Under the pieces are notes generated by a model. It searched no databases. It was not told the origin of the DNA and saw only the letters and a list, made by a program, of their open reading frames with translations. A program made the position numbers and the translations under genes. From the NCBI GenBank assembly GCA_041650795.1, contig JBAZKK010000009.1:1-34797 (forward strand): a stretch of 34,797 bases of DNA, given 5' to 3'. Below, piece by piece: positions 16,905 to 25,209 of the stretch. Every line of letters begins with the position of its first letter. Positions within the stretch are counted from its first letter, which is position 1. This DNA is from JBAZKK01 sp041650795. Its GTDB lineage: Bacteria > Omnitrophota > Gorgyraeia > Gygaellales > Profunditerraquicolaceae.

Positions 16905-18230
16905 ATGATATATTTGGCTTCGGGTTCTGCAGCCAGGAAGAAACTTCTGCGTTTTTTCGGTTTCAAATTCAAGGTCGTCCCCAGCAACGTCAGGGAAACG
17001 GTGCGGGGCTCAAAGTTAAGCTGTGCCCGCCTGGTCCAGGATAATGCCTTGCGCAAGGCCAGGGAGGTCGCCGGGAAAGTGCGCTCAGGGATAATTATCG
17101 CAGCTGATACGATTTCGGTGCAGGACAACAGGATTTTCGGCAAGCCCCGGAGCATGCCCGAGGCGCGCCGCATGCTAAAGAAATTATCGCGCAGCCCGCA
17201 GTGGGTTTATAGCGGCATTGCGGTAATTGATAAGGAAAAAAATAAGACCAGGACTGCTTACGAGAAGACCAGGGTCTATATGGACAAGCTCAGCGACCGC
17301 GACATAGATACTTATTTCTCGCACGTCTCGCCGCTGGATAAGGCAGGGGCTTTTGATATTCAGGGCAAGGGCGCATTCTTTATCCGGCGCATCGAGGGAT
17401 GTTTCTATAACGTGGTGGGATTGCCGCTGCGCAGCCTATTCCGCATACTTAAAGACCTTGGTTTTTTTGTTTTTTTAATAGCCGTTTTCTTAAGCGGTTG
17501 CTCCACCGAATACAACATCGCGACCAAAAAACAGGAGGCTTATTTCTACAGCACCGATAAAGAGGTGCGCATGGGAGAGTCCATTGCCCGCCAGGTAAGC
17601 CGTACCTATAAACTGGAAGAAGATCCGCTCCTTAAGCAGCGCGTAGAGAGTATCGGCAGGAAGATAGCGGCAGTCTGCGACCGCAAGGATATCGATTACC
17701 ATTTTTATATCCTCCAGGACAAGGAGATTAATGCGGTTTCGCTTCCCGGAGGGTATGTTTATATTAACAGCGGTTTGATCGAAAAGGTGGATAATGATGA
17801 TGAGCTCGCAGGCGTTATCGCGCACGAGATAGGCCACATTGTCGCCCGCCACAGCATCAAGAAACTGCAGGCAGCCATGGGGTATTCCGTTTTCAGAATA
17901 TTGGTTGCTGCTGCTCCGCAGAGCGGAGGAGCAGGCAGCGCAGCGGACATAGCCTTCACCGAGCTCATGCTGGGGTACGGACGGGAAGACGAACTTTTGG
18001 CAGACCAGCTGGCTACCCGTTACATGAAAAGGGCAGGCTATGACCCGCACGCCATGGTTACCTTCCTGGAGAAGCTCCAGGAGGACGGCCGGCGCAAACC
18101 CTTAAGGCCCAAGTCTTATTTTAAGACCCATCCTTACGTGCCGGACAGGATACGCGTCGTGAAACAGGAGATGGGAGAGAATATTGATTTCTCGGATTAT
18201 ATCAATATTGAACAGGAGCCGGCTCAATAG
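16905..18230 (+). CDS. Maf-like nucleotide pyrophosphatase fused in frame to M48 peptidase lipoprotein
   Basis: One open frame of 441 residues joins two normally separate proteins. Residues 1-186 are a complete Maf/YhdE-type (non-canonical NTP pyrophosphatase) domain with E31, K51, D68 and K80 and the GAFDIQGKGAFFI and YNVVGLPL blocks, although the usual S-x-S-P-R-R motif reads SGSAAR. Residues 185-199 (LGFFVFLIAVFLSGC) are a lipoprotein signal with lipobox cysteine C199. Residues 200-441 are an M48 metalloprotease with HEIGH at 307-311 and a later glutamate in DELLADQ. An internal TTG at 17419 could start the lipoprotein alone. Two T7 tracts at the junction (17462-17468, 17470-17476) could allow slippage; losing one T gives a Maf-only stop. 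Two genes with an unusual overlap remain possible. Confidence 0.85.
   Translation: MIYLASGSAARKKLLRFFGFKFKVVPSNVRETVRGSKLSCARLVQDNALRKAREVAGKVRSGIIIAADTISVQDNRIFGKPRSMPEARRMLKKLSRSPQWVYSGIAVIDKEKNKTRTAYEKTRVYMDKLSDRDIDTYFSHVSPLDKAGAFDIQGKGAFFIRRIEGCFYNVVGLPLRSLFRILKDLGFFVFLIAVFLSGCSTEYNIATKKQEAYFYSTDKEVRMGESIARQVSRTYKLEEDPLLKQRVESIGRKIAAVCDRKDIDYHFYILQDKEINAVSLPGGYVYINSGLIEKVDNDDELAGVIAHEIGHIVARHSIKKLQAAMGYSVFRILVAAAPQSGGAGSAADIAFTELMLGYGREDELLADQLATRYMKRAGYDPHAMVTFLEKLQEDGRRKPLRPKSYFKTHPYVPDRIRVVKQEMGENIDFSDYINIEQEPAQ
17462..17476 (+). other. Double T7 tract at the Maf-M48 junction
   Basis: TTTTTTTGTTTTTTT (17462-17476) sits exactly where Maf proteins usually end and just before the lipobox. 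As read, the frame continues. Deleting one T from either run brings TAA at 17476 or so into frame, ending Maf. Such runs are known substrates of transcriptional slippage and also of sequencing indels. Confidence 0.5.
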
Positions 18231-19281
18231 GATAGTCCTGGGGGTTCTACTGGCAGGGTGTATTTTTTCAGGCAGTGCTAACACAGAGGAAATGAATAAA
18301 GAGAGTCCATTCGGGGTGCTGGCGTTTCTCCACTGGAACCATCCCTGGAATAACCACAAGTATCCCGACGAGAAATCCCTTAAAAAGGCGGCGGCCCTGA
18401 TGAGGGAAGCCGGCATATCCTGGGTCAGGATGGATTTTCTCTGGGATGAGATCGAGCCTCGCAAGGGCGAGTTTGATTTTACCAAGTACGACCGCATCGT
18501 GGAATTGCTTTCTGCCTCCGGCATAAATATCCTGGGCCTCCTGGAATATAACTGCGCCTGGGACGGCGAGGCAAAGAAATGGAACGATCCTCCGCAGGAT
18601 AACCGGCTTTTCGTAAACTACGCCGTCAAGGTGATCAGCCGCTACAAGGGTAAGATTAAACACTGGGAGGTTTGGAATGAGCCGGATTCTTCCATCTACT
18701 GGAGCCGCCAGGACAGCCTTAAGTCCTACTGCCTTCTCTTAAGGGAGGTTTATCTTGCAGCCAAGAAAACCGACCCGCATTGCCGCATCCTTAACGGCGG
18801 GATTGCCAACGGCATTGCGAGCGTCAATCATCTTTATGACAACGGAGGGAAAGGGTATTTTGATATCCTCAATATCCATATCTTCGAGTCTCCTTTCTGC
18901 AAGAGCTCCATTTCCAAGGTCAATGCCTATGTCAGACTCGCCGCCAATATCATGAAAAGGAACGGCGACGGTGATAAGAAGATCTGGGTTACCGAGACCG
19001 GATGCCCCGGTGTCCGGGAAGGCTTAGAGACGGCCAACTGGTGGTTGGGAAAGAATCCCGGCGAAGAAGAACAGGCAGAGTGGCTGAGGGAGGTTTACGG
19101 CGCATTGCTTAAGGAGAAGCCGGTGGCAAAGATTTTTTGGGCATTTTTAAGGGACTGCCGGAAGCACTGGGACAGCGGCGTAGACTATTTCGGCTTGGTG
19201 CGATGGGATTATTCAGTAAAGCCGGCCTTCCAGGCATATCGGCAGGAAGTCGAGGATTATTTTAATAACCGGCAGCGATAG
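18184..19281 (+). CDS. Clan-A glycoside hydrolase (GH39/GH5-like) lipoprotein
   Basis: This is probably an exported, lipid-anchored polysaccharide hydrolase of 365 residues from a TTG at 18184, which has GGGAGA about eight bases upstream. A second TTG at 18208 would give a more standard signal, NRSRLNRIVLGVLLAGC; the lipobox cysteine is C26. The TIM-barrel signatures are WVRMDFLWDEIEPRKGEFDF, the acid/base E166 in HWEVWNEPD and the likely nucleophile E271 in IWVTETGCPG. The start overlaps the M48 frame by 47 nt, so both lipoproteins share a message. The substrate is unknown: the sequence points to clan A, but the family number is a guess. Confidence 0.8.
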   Translation: MISRIISILNRSRLNRIVLGVLLAGCIFSGSANTEEMNKESPFGVLAFLHWNHPWNNHKYPDEKSLKKAAALMREAGISWVRMDFLWDEIEPRKGEFDFTKYDRIVELLSASGINILGLLEYNCAWDGEAKKWNDPPQDNRLFVNYAVKVISRYKGKIKHWEVWNEPDSSIYWSRQDSLKSYCLLLREVYLAAKKTDPHCRILNGGIANGIASVNHLYDNGGKGYFDILNIHIFESPFCKSSISKVNAYVRLAANIMKRNGDGDKKIWVTETGCPGVREGLETANWWLGKNPGEEEQAEWLREVYGALLKEKPVAKIFWAFLRDCRKHWDSGVDYFGLVRWDYSVKPAFQAYRQEVEDYFNNRQR

Positions 19282-19311
19282 GGGTGGCCGGACGACCGCA
19301 AAGGAGGAGGC

Positions 19312-19683
19312 ATGAAGAAACTGGTGGCATTGCTGTTGGCAATAACGCTTTTATTGAACTGCTCGCCGCTTATGGCATCCCCGAAACATAATCCTTTAAC
19401 CAAGGAAGATATCAAGGCCATTGCAATCGATGCTGTCAAGGCAAAGGGGATCGTGCTTAAGGAGGTTGATATCATTTACGACGAGGGCGGCAAGCTTTGG
19501 CTGCAGAGGTCCGGGATTGCGGCTATGAGGGAAAACAATCCTAACCACGGCATTCTCAAGCAGGGATTCCTATATAACTACCGCATCGTTTATTTTGATT
19601 TCAAGGACCCCGGAGCCAAGGATATCTGGGTTTTTATCGACAAGGATACAGGAGAGGTCTTGACGGTCTACGCCGAGCGCTGA
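19312..19683 (+). CDS. Small secreted PepSY-like protein
   Basis: The protein has 123 residues with a clear signal peptide (MKKLVALLLAITLLLNC, cleavage probably after LMA near residue 23). The mature part (LTKEDIKAIAIDAVKAKG and, near the end, DIWVFIDKDTGEVLTVY) has the alpha-helix plus D-x-x-T-G-E-V pattern of PepSY-type domains, often inhibitory or cell-envelope modules. The start is well supported by AAAGGAGG seven bases upstream. Cys17 is not in a good lipobox position. The role is unknown; the neighbours are envelope proteins. Confidence 0.75.
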   Translation: MKKLVALLLAITLLLNCSPLMASPKHNPLTKEDIKAIAIDAVKAKGIVLKEVDIIYDEGGKLWLQRSGIAAMRENNPNHGILKQGFLYNYRIVYFDFKDPGAKDIWVFIDKDTGEVLTVYAER

Positions 19684-19737
19684 TCTTAAAAGAACAACGT
19701 CGTATTGCGGTTGAGCTGGGGGCTTGAGGCATTGCGA

Positions 19738-21918
19738 ATGAGAAAAAAGGCTCTTCTTATTGTTTCGGCCGTTGTCCTGATCCTTGTTTTTCTTGACGCC
19801 TGTCTTTGCGCAGGGATGAATTATTACCTCATCCCGCATTTCATCAGCCCCCGGCTTGAACAATTATCGCAGCCTTCGCCGGAACGGCCGTTTAATCTCT
19901 TCGTGGGCAAAGTCAGTTTTAGCCCTCTGCGCTCCTTCGTACTGCAGGATGTCGTGTTATCGGGATCCTCCTCCCCGCCAGGCAGCTGTATCCTGCGCGC
20001 TCGCCAGGTGTATATAAATCTGGCGTTCTCCCCGTTGCTATTCAAGCAGATAGATATAAAGAGTATTACCTTTATCAGGCCGGAGCTTTATATCAGAAGG
20101 GACGAATCCGGAAACTGGAACATCGGTTTTTTATCAGACCCTTCCAGAAAAGAGGACGCAAAGAAGAGCGGTTTTAGAATAAGAAGAATAAGGGTCAAGA
20201 ACGCCCGTCTCAACTACGAGGACCGCCTCAGGAAAGAGAATTCGTTAAGCCGCACCTTCGTCAACCTCAACCTCACCGTTAAAAACCGCGCCGCCTCAAT
20301 TTATAGGCTTAACCTTAGCGTCCGTGCCCAGGACAAACAACGGGAATGCTTAGACCTTAAACTCGATTGCGATATTTCCAAGAAGCGGGTTGAAGGCTCG
20401 GCAAATTTCAGCACCGCTTATCTTAGCGAATACCGGGATTATTATCTCGATGACGTGCTTAAGCCGTGGGACCTAAAGGCCGACAATGTAGCCGGCCGCC
20501 TGCGTTTCGCTTATAGAGAGGATGCCCTTTCGTTATCCGGAGAGTGCGAGATATCCGGCGGAAGGCTTGCCTACGGTGATTTGAATATCAGGGCCGATGC
20601 AACCGTAAAACAGTCGCTCAAATACGCCAAGACGGATAAGCTGCCGAAGGATTTCAAGAGCGAGATATTCCTGCATGACGGTTCATTCGGAGGGGCGGAT
20701 AACATCCTGGTAAGCGGTCTTAAATGCCGGACCTTGATTACGCAGGATGAATTCAAGATAACGGATCTTTCTGGTATGTTGAACAAGATGCCTTTGAGCT
20801 TAAGCGGGAGTTTCAGCCGTTACCCCCAAGAGCGGTTGCGTTTGAACGGGAAATTAGGCGCTATCGATACCGGACTTGAATTGAAGCTCCTTGCCGACAA
20901 CCAAGGCGCCCTAGAGTGGCAGAGCAGAAGCGGCAGCTCCTATCTGGTGCTTCGTTCTGACATTACGGATGTCAAGGACCTCCTTTTTGATTTGACTATC
21001 GAAGGCAATATCAAGCCGGCGGATTTACTGGAATTACAACAAAACACGCCTGCCGGAGACATAGCTATCTCAGGCAGCATGACGGGCGAGCTGGATAAGT
21101 CGTCTTCCTATGAGGGCAATATCAATATGCAGTTTGAGGACTTTAGCTGGATGGGGATTGCCCCGCAGACATTCAGTATTGACGCCCCTATCAAGGACGG
21201 GATCCTGCAGGGCGCTATCCCCGGGCTCGATTATTACGGAGGCACCATAACGGGGATGATTCAGATGGATTCCAAAAGATGCGGCATAGAGCTTCAATTG
21301 AAAAAGGCATACCTGGAGGGATTCCTGAAGGCCCTTCCGCAATCCAGGGATATGAAAGGCGTGCTCTCCGGAAATCTGGCCTGCATTGCCGAGTGGGGCG
21401 CCCTTGATTCATTTAAGGGCGGGGGATATTTTAGGTTGACCTCGGGAGACTTGAGGGGATTTCCGGTTTTCTCGGTTGCGGAAAGCGGCATCAAGAGCAT
21501 CATCAGCGGGTTTATCATGCCGATGTTTTACAAGGTAGAGGGTAATTTTTCATTGGATGAGGAAGGTATCACGGTCGATAATGCCCTCTGCAGCGGCCCG
21601 ACCATTGACCTCATTGTTTCCGGCAGGTATTGTTTTTCCGGGGAGACTGATTTTACGCTGGGGGTAACCTTGGCAGGCGCGGGCATATTAAAGACCGCAA
21701 AGCACGTTATGTTTATCGTGCTTCCCTTTACCGTGGGGATAGATTTTTTCACTAATTCCATTCAGGTAAACGTCAAGGGCGACTGGCCGGAGCTCAAGCA
21801 GAGGACCAAGATCAGGCCCATGGCGTGGTTCAATAATTTGTTGAGTTTCAGAGACCAACCAGGCCCTTCCAGATACACCCTCAATAAGCTCTGGCTCCAA
21901 TATTCTAACCAGCCGTAG
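19738..21918 (+). CDS. AsmA-like envelope protein
   Basis: The protein has 726 residues from the ATG at 19738; the frame is open from TTG 19705, but MRKKALLIVSAVVLILVFLDACL is the natural membrane anchor and GAGG lies nine bases upstream. One N-terminal transmembrane helix is followed by a long beta-rich periplasmic part with AsmA/DUF748-type features: PFNLFVGKVSFSPLRSFVLQDVVL near the start, repeated LSGSF/GNL-like strands, and a C-terminal block (GALDSFKGGGYFRLTSGDLRG, FSLDEEGITVDNALCSG) matching AsmA C-terminal regions. AsmA-type proteins are implicated in phospholipid transport between membranes. The precise subfamily (AsmA, TamB-like or YhdP-like) cannot be fixed by eye. Confidence 0.75.
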   Translation: MRKKALLIVSAVVLILVFLDACLCAGMNYYLIPHFISPRLEQLSQPSPERPFNLFVGKVSFSPLRSFVLQDVVLSGSSSPPGSCILRARQVYINLAFSPLLFKQIDIKSITFIRPELYIRRDESGNWNIGFLSDPSRKEDAKKSGFRIRRIRVKNARLNYEDRLRKENSLSRTFVNLNLTVKNRAASIYRLNLSVRAQDKQRECLDLKLDCDISKKRVEGSANFSTAYLSEYRDYYLDDVLKPWDLKADNVAGRLRFAYREDALSLSGECEISGGRLAYGDLNIRADATVKQSLKYAKTDKLPKDFKSEIFLHDGSFGGADNILVSGLKCRTLITQDEFKITDLSGMLNKMPLSLSGSFSRYPQERLRLNGKLGAIDTGLELKLLADNQGALEWQSRSGSSYLVLRSDITDVKDLLFDLTIEGNIKPADLLELQQNTPAGDIAISGSMTGELDKSSSYEGNINMQFEDFSWMGIAPQTFSIDAPIKDGILQGAIPGLDYYGGTITGMIQMDSKRCGIELQLKKAYLEGFLKALPQSRDMKGVLSGNLACIAEWGALDSFKGGGYFRLTSGDLRGFPVFSVAESGIKSIISGFIMPMFYKVEGNFSLDEEGITVDNALCSGPTIDLIVSGRYCFSGETDFTLGVTLAGAGILKTAKHVMFIVLPFTVGIDFFTNSIQVNVKGDWPELKQRTKIRPMAWFNNLLSFRDQPGPSRYTLNKLWLQYSNQP

Positions 21919-21962
21919 CCCCACCGCTACCGTTATCCCCCCGGTCACCTTATACATTTAGC

Positions 21963-22046
21963 TTGACAACGGCAGAGGGGCATGCTATCCTTTGTATGAA
22001 AAGGGATACTTGTAATACAAATTATACCTATACCTCATAACGTTAT
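21963..22046 (+). promoter_or_regulatory. Promoter and leader of the AbrB-like gene with two palindromes
   Basis: TTGACA (21963-21968) and TATCCT (21986-21991) are separated by 17 nt. The start site is expected near 21998, giving a leader of about 65 nt. In it lie TTGTAATACAA (22010-22020) and ATAACGTTAT (22037-22046), both palindromic. AbrB-type regulators often control their own genes, so these are candidate operators. Confidence 0.6.
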
Positions 22047-22064
22047 CCTGATAAGGAGGAAGAG

Positions 22065-22307
22065 ATGAAGGATTTTCCTACGTTTTTCGGCAAGGTTCCG
22101 GTGGGCACGAAAGGGCAGATTGTCATTCCGGCAGAAGCAAGGAGGGAGCTTAAGATAAAGCCGGGGGACAGCGTAATAGTTATCTCCGGCTCCCCGCAGC
22201 GCAGGACAATCAGTATTTTACCCGAAGAGGAATTCAATAAATTCCTGAAGTTTTTTGACCATATGGCCGGCATGAGGCATGAGTTTTCCGGGCGCGGCGG
22301 CAAATGA
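22065..22307 (+). CDS. AbrB/MazE/SpoVT-type DNA-binding protein
   Basis: The protein has 80 residues. The swapped-hairpin AbrB domain is clear in residues 8-50: VGTKGQIVIPAEARRELKIKPGDSVIVI. A short C-terminal tail (EFNKFLKFFDHMAGMR) follows. Start ATG at 22065 behind a strong AAGGAGG. It has its own promoter and sits just upstream of the ECF sigma gene, so it may control the efflux locus. It could also be an antitoxin of the MazE type, but no toxin partner gene is adjacent. Confidence 0.88.
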   Translation: MKDFPTFFGKVPVGTKGQIVIPAEARRELKIKPGDSVIVISGSPQRRTISILPEEEFNKFLKFFDHMAGMRHEFSGRGGK

Positions 22308-22326
22308 GGCATCCGTAAAAAAAATT

Positions 22327-22354
22327 GGAATATTTTTTGAATACCTGCGTCTAA
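22327..22354 (+). promoter_or_regulatory. Possible ECF (sigma-E-like) autoregulatory promoter
   Basis: GGAATAT (22327-22333) and GTCTAA (22349-22354), with 15 nt between, match the sigma-E-type pattern GGAACTT-N15-GTCTAA well. The -10 element ends only three bases before the sigma gene ATG at 22358, closer than normal, so the transcript would begin at or after the start codon. It may therefore be a chance match, or the real start may differ. Confidence 0.45.
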
Positions 22355-22357
22355 TAT

Positions 22358-22918
22358 ATGGAAAAACCAAACAACGAAGACAGCCTCTTTATAGAGCGGT
22401 TCCTTGGCGGCGAGACAGGGGGTTTTGAGGAGCTGGTGCGCAAATACCAGGACAGGGTTTTGAATATCGTCTATTCCCTTATAGGGAAAGACAGGGAATG
22501 CGAGGATATCGCCCAGGAGGTATTTTTGAAGGTTTACCATAATCTCGGTTCGTTCAGGCAGCGGTCTCAATTTTCGACCTGGCTTTACAGGATAGCGGTA
22601 AATGCCACTTATGATTTCCTGCGCCGGAGGAGGAATTTTCTTGATGAGGAAGTGTCGCCGGAGAATATCGCTGCCGGCTCCGACGGCCCACGGGAGGCAT
22701 TGTCAAAGAGAGAAAAAGAAGCGGCGTTAAAGACGGCCCTGGCAGCAGTCCCCTTAGAATACAGGACGGCGCTTGTGCTTAAGGACATAGAGGGATTAAG
22801 TTATGCCCAGATAGCGCAGGTGTTAGGCTGCCGCATGGGGACGGTAGAATCGAGGATTTATCGCGCCAGGCAGATTCTTAAGGAAAAACTGCTTAAGGGC
22901 AGGGAGGAAGCGGCATGA
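22358..22918 (+). CDS. ECF-type RNA polymerase sigma factor
   Basis: The protein has 186 residues. Region 2 spans ~19-85 (FEELVRKYQDRVLNIVYSLIG, DIAQEVFLKVYHNL, STWLYRIAVNATYDFLRRRR). Region 4 with a helix-turn-helix is near 130-180 (EYRTALVLKDIEGLSYAQIA, GTVESRIYRARQ). Region 3 is absent, as in ECF factors. The gene shares four bases (ATGA) with the anti-sigma gene, the classical arrangement for a sigma/anti-sigma pair. The best guess is control of the exporter and Spy-like genes downstream in response to envelope or metal stress. Confidence 0.93.
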   Translation: MEKPNNEDSLFIERFLGGETGGFEELVRKYQDRVLNIVYSLIGKDRECEDIAQEVFLKVYHNLGSFRQRSQFSTWLYRIAVNATYDFLRRRRNFLDEEVSPENIAAGSDGPREALSKREKEAALKTALAAVPLEYRTALVLKDIEGLSYAQIAQVLGCRMGTVESRIYRARQILKEKLLKGREEAA

Positions 22919-23358
22919 AGGATTGCGCGAAAGCAAAAAAATTTCTGTCCCGTTATATTGACGGCCAGATAAGCGATAAAGAAAGCCTTTTTGTAAAGGC
23001 ACATCTCTCGCATTGCCTGTTGTGCAGCAAGGAATATTTTGGGCTTTTAGAGGTCAAGCAGTTGATGTCGGCAAAGGAGCGCAAGAGCCTTCCTCCGGAT
23101 TATCTGGTTTTCCGCTTACGCCAAGAGATTTCCGGCCAGCGGCAGGCGCAAGAAAGACCTTCCTGGATAGCTGTTGCCGGTGATCTTTCGCGGAGGTTAA
23201 TCCCGGTGCCCGCGGCTGTTGTCGCATTATCGCTGGTATTTATGACATTTAGTTTAAAACAGCAGGCAGGCCGGTATTCCCTGGATGAGCATATCTTAAG
23301 CGGATCCGGAACGACGACGGAAATGGCCGCGAAGGTGATATTGGGGGCAGAATATTAA
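22915..23358 (+). CDS. Zinc-finger (zf-HC2) anti-sigma factor
   Basis: The protein has 147 residues. The N-terminal cytoplasmic domain carries the H-x3-C-x2-C anti-sigma motif (H30, C34, C37 in HLSHCLLC), preceded by a conserved C4 and the helix AKKFLSRYIDGQIS. One membrane helix lies at about 96-113 (IPVPAAVVALSLVFM), and a short periplasmic tail follows. It should hold the ECF sigma factor at the membrane until a signal frees it. It overlaps the sigma gene and precedes a Spy-like protein, a possible periplasmic sensor. Confidence 0.87.
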   Translation: MKDCAKAKKFLSRYIDGQISDKESLFVKAHLSHCLLCSKEYFGLLEVKQLMSAKERKSLPPDYLVFRLRQEISGQRQAQERPSWIAVAGDLSRRLIPVPAAVVALSLVFMTFSLKQQAGRYSLDEHILSGSGTTTEMAAKVILGAEY

Positions 23359-23373
23359 GAAGAGGAGGCAGGC

Positions 23374-23874
23374 ATGAATAGGAATGCATTGTATCTGGCG
23401 ATATTCGGGATTTTATGCGTTCTGGCAGGAGTGTTGGTCGGCGCCGGCATAACCAGGAGGGCATGGCCTGTTCCGGAAAGGCCGCCTTTCAGGCACAGGG
23501 CCGAACGTTTTATGGGGTATAGGCCGTGGGGGAAGCCGGCTGATAAAAGAGGAGGGGAGAGTTTTGTGGAGTTTCTGGCAGTCAAATTAGACCTCAGCTC
23601 AGAGCAGAAGGCAAAGGTTGCTGATATCCTGGAGAGCGCGCGGCTTAAGATTGATGAGATCGGCAGGAATGTCCGCAGCTCTATCTTAGGGATTAAGGAT
23701 GACTCCGACAGGCAGATTATCGCCGTACTTAACTCTCAACAGCAGGAGAAATTCAAGGCATTACTTAAGGAATTCGAGAAGAGGGGCGGCCCGAAGAGGA
23801 AGCAGGGTGGGCATGGCCCGATGAGTGGACATGTGCCGCTTCCAGGAGAAGAATTACCTTCGCCCGAGGGATAA
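23374..23874 (+). CDS. Spy/CpxP-like periplasmic sensor or chaperone
   Basis: The protein has 166 residues. The N-terminal helix NALYLAIFGILCVLAGVLVGAGI anchors it or acts as an uncleaved signal. The periplasmic part has the LTxxQ-like element DLSSEQKAKVADILESARLKIDEI and a second QQQEKFKALLKEF element, the two-helix pattern of Spy/CpxP proteins and of CnrX-type metal sensors. The tail is rich in Gly, His and Pro (GGHGPMSGHVPLPG), perhaps metal-binding. It lies directly after the anti-sigma gene, which supports a sensor role similar to CnrX; this is inference from context. Confidence 0.72.
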   Translation: MNRNALYLAIFGILCVLAGVLVGAGITRRAWPVPERPPFRHRAERFMGYRPWGKPADKRGGESFVEFLAVKLDLSSEQKAKVADILESARLKIDEIGRNVRSSILGIKDDSDRQIIAVLNSQQQEKFKALLKEFEKRGGPKRKQGGHGPMSGHVPLPGEELPSPEG

Positions 23875-23922
23875 AAGACACAATAGGTATCGAGACAAGG
23901 CAGGGATAATACGAGAGACCTT

Positions 23923-25209
23923 ATGTCCAGGAATATCGGCGTTTATTTTATAATACTGGCTTTCTTGCTTCTTCCGTGTAAGCCGGCGCTTGCTGATGAG
24001 ACCCTGACATGGGATGATTGTATCAGGGAGGCGGCGAAGAACCACCCTGATTTAATAGCAGCCCAGCAAGAGGTAAAACAGTCCGAGGCAGCCAAGAAAA
24101 TCACAGCGAGCTCACTTTACCCGCAGATAGACAGTAGCCTGAGCGCTGCGACTGCAAAGACTGCTTCGGGAGAGGGGGATGCTACGACAAGCAAGACAAC
24201 AGACACCTATTCTTACGGCGTAACCGGCACGCAGCTGATATTCGACGGGACCAAGACAATCCAGGACGTAAAGGCAGCCTCGGAGGACATAAAGGCCTCA
24301 AGGCAGAATTTTAAATATACCTCGGTTACGGTAAGGTATAACCTGCGCAGCGCCTACGTCGCTTTATTAAAGGCGCAGGAACTTCTTAAAATCACGCAGG
24401 AGATTTACGATATCAGAAGGAGCAACTTTGAGTTAATCACCCTGCATTACCAGTCCGGCCTGGAGCACCGGGGAGCTTTATTGACTGCAGAGGCGGATTT
24501 AGCCGATGCAAAATACCAGATCTCCCAGGCGCAGAGGAGCCTTGAGGTCGCCCGGCGGCAACTCATAAAAGAGATGGGCCGGACAAAATTCACTCCCGTA
24601 TCCGTGGAAGGGGATTTCAAGGTAAAAGACAGCATAAAGGAGAAACCCGCTTTTGAAGAGATAGCCAGGGACAACCCCTATTTACAAAAAGTCATTTCGC
24701 AAAAAACCTCAGCCCAGTTCAGCCTGAAATCGGCGTATGCTAATTTTTCTCCTACTCTTTCCGGTACGGCAGGGGCAAATAGGTCCGGTTCGCATTGGTC
24801 CCCGCAGGGTAACCAGTGGAACCTGGGGCTTGCTTTATCAATGCCGATATTCGAGGGGGGGTTGAGAATGGCGCAGGTTTCCCAGGCCGAGTCCTACCTG
24901 AACCAGCTCAAAGAGAACGAAAGGAGCACCAGGGACGCACTGGTGGTGGCGCTGGAAGAGACATGGGCTGCGTTTCAGGATGCCGTTGAAAATGTCGAGG
25001 TGCAGAAAAAGCAGCTCTCCGCCATCGAGGAACGCTCAAACATCGCACAGGTAGAGTATTCCACAGGTTTTACTACCTTTGACAACTGGATAATCATCGA
25101 GGACAATTTAGTCAGCCAGAAGAAGGCGTATCTGGACGCCCAGGCGAGCGCCTTATTAAGCGAAGCGGCGTGGATTCAGGCGAAAGGAGAGACACTGGAA
25201 TATGAATAA
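23923..25209 (+). CDS. TolC-family outer-membrane channel protein
   Basis: The protein has 428 residues with a signal peptide (NIGVYFIILAFLLLPCKPALA, cleaved near residue 23). The mature part is alpha-helical with the two repeated TolC/OEP domains: TWDDCIREAAKNHPDLIAAQQEVKQSEA near the N terminus, YSYGVTGTQLIFDGTKTIQDVKAA as the first beta/helix unit, and NLGLALSMPIFEGGLRMAQVSQA in the second half. It forms the outer-membrane exit duct of a tripartite exporter. The 3' end overlaps the adaptor gene by eight nt. Confidence 0.87.
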   Translation: MSRNIGVYFIILAFLLLPCKPALADETLTWDDCIREAAKNHPDLIAAQQEVKQSEAAKKITASSLYPQIDSSLSAATAKTASGEGDATTSKTTDTYSYGVTGTQLIFDGTKTIQDVKAASEDIKASRQNFKYTSVTVRYNLRSAYVALLKAQELLKITQEIYDIRRSNFELITLHYQSGLEHRGALLTAEADLADAKYQISQAQRSLEVARRQLIKEMGRTKFTPVSVEGDFKVKDSIKEKPAFEEIARDNPYLQKVISQKTSAQFSLKSAYANFSPTLSGTAGANRSGSHWSPQGNQWNLGLALSMPIFEGGLRMAQVSQAESYLNQLKENERSTRDALVVALEETWAAFQDAVENVEVQKKQLSAIEERSNIAQVEYSTGFTTFDNWIIIEDNLVSQKKAYLDAQASALLSEAAWIQAKGETLEYE

